A stretch of DNA of 64,000 nucleotides, taken from the NCBI RefSeq assembly GCF_900091455.1, contig NZ_LT607412.1, forward strand, positions 3,038,001 through 3,102,000, given 5' to 3'. The notes under the pieces were generated by a model. That model did not search any database, was not told where the DNA came from, and saw only the letters and a list, made by a program, of their open reading frames with translations. The position numbers and the translations under genes were made by a program. This stretch comes from Micromonospora coriariae (lineage in GTDB: Bacteria; Actinomycetota; Actinomycetes; Mycobacteriales; Micromonosporaceae). Within the stretch, counting starts at the first letter, position 1. Each line of letters opens with the position of its first letter. Below are positions 53,536-64,000 of this stretch, in pieces.

Positions 53536-54639
53536 TCAGACCAGTGCCGCCTCCGCGGCGGCCAGGAACGCGTCGTTCTCGGCCGGAGTGCCGATGGTGA
53601 CGCGGACCCCGTCCCCGGCGAACGGGCGGACGATGACCCCGCGCGCCTCGCACGACTTGCCGAACGCCACCGCCCGGTCGCCCAGCGGCAGCCAGACGAA
53701 GTTGGCCTGGCTGGTCGGGACGTCGGGCACGAACTTGCGCACCGCCTCGGTGACCCGGTCCCGCTCGGCGACGACCAGGGCGCAACGGCGCTCCATCTCC
53801 GGAGCCTGGGCCAGTGCGGCAAGCGCCCCTGCCTGGGCGGCCGTGCTGGTGGAGAACGGGGTCACCACCTTGCGGATCGCCGCGGCCACCACCGGCTGGG
53901 CGACCAGCCAGCCCACCCGCAGGCCGGCCAGACCCCACGCCTTGGACAGCGTGCGCAGCACCGCCACGTTCGGCCGGTCCAGGTAGTCGAGCCCGTCCGG
54001 CACCTCCGGGTCGGTGACGAACTCCCGGTACGCCTCGTCGATGACCACCAGCACGTCGTCCGGCACCGCGTCGAGGAACCGGTCCAGCTCCGCCCGGCGT
54101 ACCGCCGTGCCCGTGGGGTTGTTCGGGTTGCAGACCAGGATCATCCGGGTCCGGTCGGTCACCGCCGCCGCCAGCGCCGCCAGGTCGTGCCCGTGCCCGG
54201 CGTCATTGGGCACCCGCACGCTGGTCGCGCCGCTGGTCGCCGCGATGATCGGGTACGCCTCGAACGACCGCCACGAGTAGAGCAGCTCGTCGCCGGGCAG
54301 GCAGGTGGCCCGCACCAGGTGCTCGGCGAGCGCAACCGACCCGCAGCCGGTGGCGATCCGGTCGGCGTCCACCCCGTACCGCTGGGCCAGCGCGTCACGC
54401 AGCGCGACCACGCCCATGTCCGGGTAACGGTGCGAGCCGGCGAGCGCCTCGGTGACCGCCTCCACCACACCGGGCAGCGGCCCGTACGGCACCTCGTTGC
54501 TGGCCAGCTTGATCGCCTCCGGCAGACCCAGCTCGCGCGCCAGGTCGGCGGGGCTGCGCCCCGGTACGTAGTTGGGCAGCGAGTCAAGGTCGGCGCGGGT
54601 CAGCCGTAGCGCCGGCTGGTGGCGTCCGGAGTCGGTCAT
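53536..54639 (-). CDS. hisC: histidinol-phosphate/aromatic aminotransferase
   Basis: A PLP class I/II aminotransferase of 367 residues (HisC/Pat family). Signature regions are LASNEVPYGPLPG, CNPNNPTG, VVIDEAYREF and the PLP-lysine motif RTLSKAWGLAGLRVGW. In actinobacteria HisC-type enzymes of this class often act as aromatic aminotransferases. Its operon with hppD suggests tyrosine to 4-hydroxyphenylpyruvate rather than, or as well as, histidine synthesis. ATG 54639 overlaps the upstream RDD stop. Confidence 0.88.
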   Translation of the reverse strand: MTDSGRHQPALRLTRADLDSLPNYVPGRSPADLARELGLPEAIKLASNEVPYGPLPGVVEAVTEALAGSHRYPDMGVVALRDALAQRYGVDADRIATGCGSVALAEHLVRATCLPGDELLYSWRSFEAYPIIAATSGATSVRVPNDAGHGHDLAALAAAVTDRTRMILVCNPNNPTGTAVRRAELDRFLDAVPDDVLVVIDEAYREFVTDPEVPDGLDYLDRPNVAVLRTLSKAWGLAGLRVGWLVAQPVVAAAIRKVVTPFSTSTAAQAGALAALAQAPEMERRCALVVAERDRVTEAVRKFVPDVPTSQANFVWLPLGDRAVAFGKSCEARGVIVRPFAGDGVRVTIGTPAENDAFLAAAEAALV

Positions 54640-55631
54640 GGGGTTTCTCCCGAGGGCTGGTTGCTGTCGTTCTGGGTGGCGGCACCGGTGGTGCGGGGGA
54701 CCTGGACGACCACCGTCTGCGCGCGTTTGTCGTGCAGCGCCTGACGGAGCTGGTGGTCGAAGAGCGGGGAGAGGGCGTCGACCAGCTGCAGCAACAGACC
54801 GAGCCCCGCGCAGTACCAGAGCAGGGTGGGCATGCCGAGCGTGGTCCACCGGCTCAGCGCCCGGCCGAAGCCCAGCGGCTGGTCGGCGGCGAGCGGCACG
54901 GCACGGATCCGCATCACCCGCTTGCCGACGGTCTGCCCGCCAGCGGCCATGGCGGGCACCTCGTACGCCAGCCAGAGCGCGGTGGCGATCACCAGAATCA
55001 CCACCAGGAGCAGCCCGGCCTGTTCGCTGGGCACCGGCATGCCCTCGGTGGAGGTGTCGCCCCGCGCCGCACGCCGGAGGAGCTCCCGCCAGTACGGCGC
55101 CCACTCCTGGACCCACCGCCAGACGAACCAGCCGTTGACCAGTGCGTTCAGCGCGAAGACAAGGCCGAAGTCGATCAGCCGGGCCGCGAACCGCTGGCCG
55201 TAGCCGGCCAAGGCCTGGCCGTGCGGCCGGGGCTCGGGCGGCCGTCCGGGCCAGCCGGGAGGACCGCCGTGCGGTGCCCAGCCGGGCGGAACACCGTACG
55301 GTGGCCAGCCGGGGGGACCCGCCTGCGGTCCCCAGCCCGGGCCCGGCTGCGGGCCCTGCCCTGGTTGTGGGCCGTGCCCTGGCTGTGGACCCGGTGCGGG
55401 GTGTGGCGACCAGCCGGGCGCGGCGGGGCCGGGGGCGGCCGGCGCGGCCGGCGCGGCCGGGGTGACCGGGGTGACCGGGGTGACCGGGACGGGCGGCGGC
55501 TCCACCGGGGGTGGCCCGTCCGGCGGCGTCGCGTCGACGGGGATCGGCGCGCCGAGCCAGCCCTCGCCGTCCCAGTAGCGCCGGGTCTCGGGGTCGGCGG
55601 GGTCGACGTACCAGCCAGGTTGCACGCTCAC
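54636..55631 (-). CDS. DUF2510-RDD family membrane protein
   Basis: A 331-residue protein. The first ~30 residues (QPGWYVDPADPETRRYWDGEGW) match the DUF2510 motif. A Pro/Gly/Gln-rich linker to ~140 precedes an RDD membrane domain with FAARLIDFGLVFALNAL and GQTVGKRVMRIRAV. Four or so helices are present. GTG 55631 overlaps the stop of the second RDD gene. The function of RDD proteins here is unknown. Confidence 0.8.
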   Translation of the reverse strand: MSVQPGWYVDPADPETRRYWDGEGWLGAPIPVDATPPDGPPPVEPPPVPVTPVTPVTPAAPAAPAAPGPAAPGWSPHPAPGPQPGHGPQPGQGPQPGPGWGPQAGPPGWPPYGVPPGWAPHGGPPGWPGRPPEPRPHGQALAGYGQRFAARLIDFGLVFALNALVNGWFVWRWVQEWAPYWRELLRRAARGDTSTEGMPVPSEQAGLLLVVILVIATALWLAYEVPAMAAGGQTVGKRVMRIRAVPLAADQPLGFGRALSRWTTLGMPTLLWYCAGLGLLLQLVDALSPLFDHQLRQALHDKRAQTVVVQVPRTTGAATQNDSNQPSGETP

Positions 55632-56332
55632 GGAGCTACCTTAACGACGACCGTCTCGGCGAACTTGTCGTGGAGGCACTGCTGCCAGGGCTTGTCCCAG
55701 AGCTGCCAGAACCCGTCGAGGTAGCTGATGCCGGGAACCAGCGAGGCCGCCAGGTACTGCACCAGCCACCTCCGGCCGGCCATCCGCCGGTCCAGCGCGC
55801 GGGTCGGGTCGAGCGGCACCACGCGCAGCTTCATCACCTTCTTGCCGACCGTCTGACCGCCGCGCTTGAGGTACTCCACGTGGTAGAGCCAGTAGAGACC
55901 GAGCATCAGGACGAGCAGCGCGAGCTCGAGCAGCAGGATCGGAATGAAGAAGGTGACGAACAGGGTGCCCGGGTCGGGCTCGACGAGGGTTCCGTCCGGG
56001 TTGGTCCGGTTCATCTCGGTGATCATCCGCAGACAGAGGACGACGAAGACCGGCATGAACAGCACAAGCGAGACGGCGCTGGCCAACACCGTGTCGATCA
56101 GCCAGGCCAGTAGCCGGTCGCCGAAGCTGGCCAGCGGCTGACCGCCCGGGCTCAGCGTCGGGGGCAGCGGACGGGGTGGTCCGGCGTACCCCGGTGGGGC
56201 CCAGCCTGGTGGGGCGTACTGCGGCGGCACCGCGTACCCCTGGGGGTGTGGTCCGGGCGGCGGCGCGACGCCGCCGGTGGCGGGCGGAGGCCCACCTACC
56301 GGCGGCGTCGGGTACGACGGAGGCTGCGTCAC
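55628..56332 (-). CDS. RDD family membrane protein
   Basis: A 234-residue protein. A Pro/Gly/Tyr-rich N-terminus (~1-65) precedes an RDD domain (FGDRLLAWLIDTVLASAVSL; GQTVGKKVMKLRVVPLD) with about three to four helices. GTG 56332 begins the recognised N-terminus; the ORF from 56899 is a shadow extension. It lies 11 bp after hppD and overlaps the next RDD gene, so it is in the same operon. Confidence 0.8.
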   Translation of the reverse strand: MTQPPSYPTPPVGGPPPATGGVAPPPGPHPQGYAVPPQYAPPGWAPPGYAGPPRPLPPTLSPGGQPLASFGDRLLAWLIDTVLASAVSLVLFMPVFVVLCLRMITEMNRTNPDGTLVEPDPGTLFVTFFIPILLLELALLVLMLGLYWLYHVEYLKRGGQTVGKKVMKLRVVPLDPTRALDRRMAGRRWLVQYLAASLVPGISYLDGFWQLWDKPWQQCLHDKFAETVVVKVAP

Positions 56333-56343
56333 GCTCGCAAGTG

Positions 56344-58181
<1,838 letters not shown>

Positions 58182-58196
<15 letters not shown>

Positions 58197-58237
58197 CGCC
58201 TCCGGTAGAGCAAGGGCCCCCTGTTAACACCTCCGGC
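58182..58237. repeat. tandem 25-bp imperfect repeat at lrp 3' end
   Basis: Two copies of AAGGGCACC-TTCTTAACGC-CTCCGG-type units (58182-58206 and 58213-58237) with a 31-bp period. Copy 1 encodes the last residues and TAA of the Lrp gene. It resembles dispersed Micromonospora-type intergenic elements, from memory only. Confidence 0.7.
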
Positions 58238-58306
58238 CCCAGAAAGCGCGGCGACACGGCGGCGCGGGCGTACGGAAGATCCGTGATCGTGGCTACCGTG
58301 TGCGGT

Positions 58307-59743
58307 GTGGCGAAGGGGAGCGTGCGCGGCGGGTTGCTGCTCGGCCTCGCCGTGGTGGTCGCCCTCGCCGCGACCGGCGTGTGGAACCCTTTTCCGGGCC
58401 TGTGGGACTGGGTGGACCGCAGTGAACCCATCTCCGAGCCGGACGTGGTCTGGCAGGTACGGGTGGGCGGCACCCCGCGCAGCGTGACCATCGCCGGCGA
58501 CACGGTGGTGGTCGAGCAGCGCACCCGGGTCGAAGCCCGCAGCCTCGCCACCGGTGCCCAGCTCTGGGAGCGCAAGGCGGACTGGTCCGCGGTGGCCGGT
58601 GGCGACCGGGACCCGGTGGTCGCCGTCGGAAAGCTCCTGGTCAAGGGGTACGAGCTGCTCGACCCCACCACGGGGGTGACCCGGCGACGTGACGACGACG
58701 CGGTGGCCGTCTGGACGTACCGCAACCTGCTGCTGGACGCCCACTGCACAGATGCCACCGACTGCACCCTGAGCGCCTGGGATCCGCGCGGCACCGCACC
58801 ACTGTGGACGGCCTTCCTGCCCGGGGTGAGCAGTGGGCTGCTCGCCGACAACCCGGGTCTGCGCGGCACCCGCCGGCTCACCGCCACCCGGATCGACGAC
58901 CGGGTGGCCGGACCGGAGTCGGTGCCACCACTGCTCGGGTTCCCGGTCGACGGTCGTGTGCACGTGGTCGACACCGCGACCGGCCGGGTGCTGCAGAACG
59001 TCGAGCCGGACCGGGACGAGCGGCTCTCCGTGGTGGGCGGTCGGATGCTGCGGATCGCCGCCCGCTCCCAGGACGGCAACTGCTACTTCGCCATCTCCGC
59101 CCGTGACCCGGCGACCGGGCAGGAGGCCTGGACGCGGGCCGGGGTCAACCTGCGGACCGCCGACAGCGCCGGCTGCGTGCAGCGGGAGGACCCGCAGGGC
59201 GCGCGGAACGTCCTGATCGGGGTTGGCCCGGACGGTCGCGAAGCGGTCATCGACGGGTACGACGGGCGGTTGCTCTGGGTCGGCGAACCGGGTACCCGGC
59301 TGATCGCGGTCGACGACCGGTACGCCCTGTTCCGGGCCGCCGACAAGCGCTCGGTGGTGGCCCGCGAACTCGGCACCGACCGGGTCCTGTGGACCCGGCC
59401 GGCCAGCGGCAAGGCCGGCGCCGCGCTCACTCCGTACGCGGCGGTGGTCGCCGACGAGAAGCCGTCCCGGTTGGTCGCCGTGGACCCGCGCAGCGGCCGG
59501 GAACTTGCCGTCCTGCGGACCCCCGCGAACGCCCTAGCGGTCGGGCCACAGGGCATGATCGTCGGCGAGGGGCGGGAGATCGGGTACGTCCGCTTCGGCG
59601 CGATCGGCGCCGCTCCCGGCGTACCGCCCGGCAGCGGCGGCATCCCCGGCCCCGGTGGCACCGGCCCCGCCCCCGAAGGCGACGACAACTGCGGGCCCAA
59701 GCGGGAACTCTGCGACGACCCGGCCGGCGGCAAGGACGGCTGA
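58307..59743 (+). CDS. anchored PQQ-like beta-propeller protein
   Basis: A 478-residue protein. An N-terminal helix (~9-26) precedes propeller blades (e.g. VVWQVRVGGTPRSVTIAGDTV, ARSLATGAQLWERKADW, RELGTDRVLWTRPASG) and a Gly/Pro tail. GTG 58307 is 7 nt after TACCGT, so it is preferred over GTG 58283 and 58298 even though all are in frame. A similar protein is encoded at 52151. Confidence 0.75.
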   Translation: MAKGSVRGGLLLGLAVVVALAATGVWNPFPGLWDWVDRSEPISEPDVVWQVRVGGTPRSVTIAGDTVVVEQRTRVEARSLATGAQLWERKADWSAVAGGDRDPVVAVGKLLVKGYELLDPTTGVTRRRDDDAVAVWTYRNLLLDAHCTDATDCTLSAWDPRGTAPLWTAFLPGVSSGLLADNPGLRGTRRLTATRIDDRVAGPESVPPLLGFPVDGRVHVVDTATGRVLQNVEPDRDERLSVVGGRMLRIAARSQDGNCYFAISARDPATGQEAWTRAGVNLRTADSAGCVQREDPQGARNVLIGVGPDGREAVIDGYDGRLLWVGEPGTRLIAVDDRYALFRAADKRSVVARELGTDRVLWTRPASGKAGAALTPYAAVVADEKPSRLVAVDPRSGRELAVLRTPANALAVGPQGMIVGEGREIGYVRFGAIGAAPGVPPGSGGIPGPGGTGPAPEGDDNCGPKRELCDDPAGGKDG

Positions 59744-59892
59744 GCGGCGGTGCCGGCACGGCCAGCCTCGGTCGGGCGCGACGCTGACCAGGACGAGCCG
59801 GGAGCGCGGCGGGTCCGGCGAATGAGAGCGGCATCCCAGGACCAGCCCGGCGGGTGGGAATGATCGACCGGTCTGCCCTAGGCTTGCCGCTC

Positions 59893-61560
<1,668 letters not shown>

Positions 61561-61571
61561 CCCGCGTACGC

Positions 61572-61608
61572 GAAGGGGGCACCGGGCGATCAGCCCGATG
61601 CCCCCTTC
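61572..61608 (+). terminator. terminator after fumarase
   Basis: A 16-bp stem (61572-61587 / 61593-61608) with one mismatch and a 5-nt loop lies 11 nt after the fumarase stop, followed by TGTC. The 61609-61820 stretch holds no gene; TAGGGCTACCCT at about 61774 may be a promoter. Confidence 0.75.
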
Positions 61609-61820
61609 TGTCATCCGTGCTTCACCGACATCGGTGCGCCCGACCCTGCTGGGATGGGAACGGGCGCACCGCCCCCGTCGGATGCCGTCACCGACAACCC
61701 GGAGCGAGTCTCCGGCGCGTCGCTGTCGATCCGCTCTCAGATCACTATCGCCGGATCGAGGCGATCCGTGACCGTAGGGCTACCCTGCTGGAAGTTGCAC
61801 AATCGACGCGGGGGGAGCAG

Positions 61821-64000
61821 ATGCGGTTCGGGATCCTGGGGCCTCTGCGGGTCGGCGGTGGCGAGTCCACCGTCACCGCCGGTCGCGACCGGATCGTGCT
61901 TGCCATGCTGCTGCTTCGGTCCGGCCGGCTGGTGCCGGTCGAGGAGTTGGTCGACGCCGTGTGGGAGGAACGCCCGCCGGCCACCGCCCGCGCACAGTTG
62001 CAGACCTGCGTGTCGCGGTTGCGGCGTCGGTTCGCCGAGCTCGGGCTGGCGCCGGAGACCATCGTCACCGACCCGGCGGGGTACGGCGTGCGTACCGCGC
62101 CGGCTGACCTGGACGCCGAGGTCTTCGCCCGCAGTGTGGAGACTGCCCGGGCCGCTGTCTCGGCCGGCCGGTTGGTCGACGCGCGGGAATGGTTCCGCGC
62201 GGCCCTGGTGCTCTGGCGCGGGCCGGCCCTCGGAGGCATCACCAGCCGCAGCGTCCGCCGCCGCGCCCAGGCGCTCGACGAGCAGCGCCTCACCGCGCTG
62301 GAGGAGTGCGTCGACGTCGAGTTGCGCCTCGGCCAGGCCGCCGAGCTGCTGGAGGAGCTGACCGAGAGCGTCGACCAGCACCCGCTGCGGGAACGCCTGC
62401 GCGGCCAACTGATGCTCGCCCTCTCCTCGGTCGGCCGGCAGGCCGACGCGCTAGCGGTCTACCGGGAGGGCCGGCGGATCTACGCCGACGAGCTGGGCAT
62501 CGAACCGGGCGCCGAGTTGCAGGAACTGCACCAGCGGGTGCTCGCCGGCGACCTGGCCCTGGCCGGCCGGGAGACCAGGCTGGTCACCCCGGTTCGGGCG
62601 CTACCCCGGGCGATCGGTGACTTCACCGGCCGGCAGGAGACGATGGCCCGCCTGGTCAAGGAGATCGAGGAGGACGGCAGCCGGATCCAGCTCATCGACG
62701 GGATGGCCGGCAGCGGCAAGACCACCCTCGCCGTGCACGTGGCCACCGCGCTCGCCGACCGCTACCCGGATGCCCAGCTCTTCGTCGACCTGCACGGGCA
62801 CAGCGAGCGCAGCCCGCTGACGCCGGCCACGGCCATGGCCGCCCTGCTGCGCCAGCTTGGCGTGCCGGCGGAGCGGATGCCGGTGGACCCGGACGACCGG
62901 CTGGCGCTGTGGCGGACCGAACTGGCCGGCCGGCGGGCCGTGGTGGTGCTGGACAACGCGGCCAGCGTCGACCAGGTGGCACCGCTGCTGCCCAACGGCT
63001 CACACTGCCTGGTCCTGATCACCAGCCGCCGCCGGCTGCTCGGCGTGGACGAGGGACGACCGTCGTCACTGCCGGTGCTCGACGCCGACGAGGCCGTAGA
63101 GCTGCTCGGTCGGGTGGCCGGCGCGGAACGTGTCGCCGCCGAACCGGAGGCGGCCGCCGAGGTGGCGCGTCGCTGCGGCCACCTGCCACTCGCCATCCGG
63201 TTGGCCGGTGCCCGCCTGGCGCACCGACCGCACTGGCGCGTCGCCGACCTCGCCGAGCGCCTGGTCACCGGGGCGGGCCCGCTGACCGAGCTGGCCGCCG
63301 GGCAGCGCTCGGTCGGGCAGGCGTTCGCACTGTCGTACGCGCAGGTCTCTCCGCCGGCGCAACGGCTGTTCCGGCTGCTCGGTCTCCACCCCGGCGGACG
63401 GCTGGACAGCGAAGTGGCCGCCGCGCTGGCGGAGCTGCCCCGGACCGAAACGCAGAGGCTGCTGGACGAGTTGGTCGACGCGCACCTGGCGGAGGAGGTG
63501 CAGCCGGGCCGGTACCGGTTGCACGATCTGCTCCGGGAGTACGCCCGGTTGCTGCTCGACGCCGGGGAGCGGCGGAACGAACGTCGGGCCGCCCTGGAGC
63601 GGTTGCTGGACCATCACCTGTCCGTCGCGGTGGCGATCGCCCGGTCGATCGAGGCGGCGGGCAGTCGCCGCACCATTCCGGTCGGCACGCCCAGCCGGCC
63701 CGATCTGGTGGCCGCCCCGGCATCCCAGGGGCCGGTGTGGTTCGAGGAGAACCTGGCAGCGCTCACCGCCCTGGTCCGGGTGGCCGAGGAGGAGGACTTT
63801 CCGACCCAGTGCTGGCAGCTGGCCCGGGCCTGCTGGCGGTTCAACTTCGACGGCGGGCACCTCGGCGAGCTGATCGAGACCCACACGATCGGGCTCCGGG
63901 TCGCCGAGCGGCTCGGAGACGAGGCGGCAGTCGCCGTGATGCTCAACTACCTCTCCTCGGCGTACTTCCGGCTGGCCCGTTTCCCGGAGGCGATCACGTC
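61821..64000 (+). CDS. AfsR/SARP-type regulator with NB-ARC domain (C-terminus off window)
   Basis: A large transcription regulator running past the right edge (726 residues visible). It has an OmpR-like winged helix (MRFGILGPLRVGGGESTV, to ~95) and a BTAD domain (~96-250, ADLDAEVFARSVETARAA, then AYREG-type helices). An NB-ARC ATPase follows with Walker A GMAGSGKTT (~294-302), VVVLDNAASVDQV and the GLPL-like GHLPLAIRLAG. TPR-like repeats appear to start near the edge. ATG 61821 has GGGGGAG 4 nt upstream. Such regulators often control secondary metabolism; no target is adjacent in the window. Confidence 0.9.
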   Translation, partial: MRFGILGPLRVGGGESTVTAGRDRIVLAMLLLRSGRLVPVEELVDAVWEERPPATARAQLQTCVSRLRRRFAELGLAPETIVTDPAGYGVRTAPADLDAEVFARSVETARAAVSAGRLVDAREWFRAALVLWRGPALGGITSRSVRRRAQALDEQRLTALEECVDVELRLGQAAELLEELTESVDQHPLRERLRGQLMLALSSVGRQADALAVYREGRRIYADELGIEPGAELQELHQRVLAGDLALAGRETRLVTPVRALPRAIGDFTGRQETMARLVKEIEEDGSRIQLIDGMAGSGKTTLAVHVATALADRYPDAQLFVDLHGHSERSPLTPATAMAALLRQLGVPAERMPVDPDDRLALWRTELAGRRAVVVLDNAASVDQVAPLLPNGSHCLVLITSRRRLLGVDEGRPSSLPVLDADEAVELLGRVAGAERVAAEPEAAAEVARRCGHLPLAIRLAGARLAHRPHWRVADLAERLVTGAGPLTELAAGQRSVGQAFALSYAQVSPPAQRLFRLLGLHPGGRLDSEVAAALAELPRTETQRLLDELVDAHLAEEVQPGRYRLHDLLREYARLLLDAGERRNERRAALERLLDHHLSVAVAIARSIEAAGSRRTIPVGTPSRPDLVAAPASQGPVWFEENLAALTALVRVAEEEDFPTQCWQLARACWRFNFDGGHLGELIETHTIGLRVAERLGDEAAVAVMLNYLSSAYFRLARFPEAIT

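Overview
The window is a high-GC actinobacterial chromosome segment. Its gene order is the conserved actinomycete order: folP-folB-folK, then DUF2520-panC-panD, nadB-nadC, coaX, lysS, lsr2 and clpC, then radA/disA and carD-ispD-ispF. A chromosomal VirB4/PrgI locus, an alkylresorcinol-type type III PKS cluster and many leaderless genes together suggest the Micromonosporaceae (Micromonospora or a close relative). That placement is inference from gene content; no rRNA or tRNA gene is present to confirm it. I saw no CRISPR array, transposase or prophage.

Layout. 1-3.9 kb: minus-strand operon of conjugation/type IV secretion-like genes (VirB4-type ATPase cut by the left edge, PrgI/VirB3-like protein, small two-helix VirB2-like protein). 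4.2-6.6 kb: folP-folB-folK-DUF3180 folate operon. 6.7-8.8 kb: permease-like membrane proteins and small unknowns. 8.9-12.5 kb: betaine/choline-type ABC importer with a divergent ATPase, two permeases and a substrate-binding lipoprotein that looks circularly permuted. 12.6-16.7 kb: a disordered membrane protein, then an orphan nuoD coupled to a MidA-type methyltransferase. 16.8-18.4 kb: SDR enzyme and divergent TetR regulator sharing three operator palindromes. 18.5-26.4 kb: CoA and NAD precursor genes (DUF2520, panC, panD, nadB, nadC, coaX). 27.3-32.3 kb: lysS, lsr2, clpC, with a cluster of DnaA boxes upstream of clpC. 32.4-38.2 kb: mutY, ACT protein, peptide deformylase, BsuPI-like lipoprotein, disA, radA. 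39.1-43.2 kb: UbiA prenyltransferase, methyltransferase, acyl-CoA dehydrogenase-like flavoenzyme and type III PKS, a probable phenolic-lipid/hydroquinone cluster. 44.9-47.7 kb: carD-ispD-ispF and a TPR membrane protein. 47.7-58.2 kb: tyrosine/homogentisate catabolism (hmgA, fah, hisC/aromatic aminotransferase, hppD and an Lrp-type regulator) interleaved with RDD, DUF397, SRPBCC and PQQ-like proteins. 58.3-64 kb: PQQ-like protein, class I fumarase and an AfsR/SARP-type regulator cut by the right edge.

How the genes work together. Most of the segment is housekeeping: folate, pantothenate/CoA and NAD cofactors, MEP isoprenoid steps, lysyl-tRNA, Lsr2 chromatin, Clp proteolysis, DNA repair and c-di-AMP. 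Two accessory blocks stand out. One is the type III PKS cluster. The other is the tyrosine degradation block, where HppD makes homogentisate, HmgA opens the ring and Fah hydrolyses fumarylacetoacetate; the maleylacetoacetate isomerase is not in the window. Seventeen genes start 6-8 nt after a TANNNT -10 hexamer, which implies leaderless transcripts and was used here to choose several starts.
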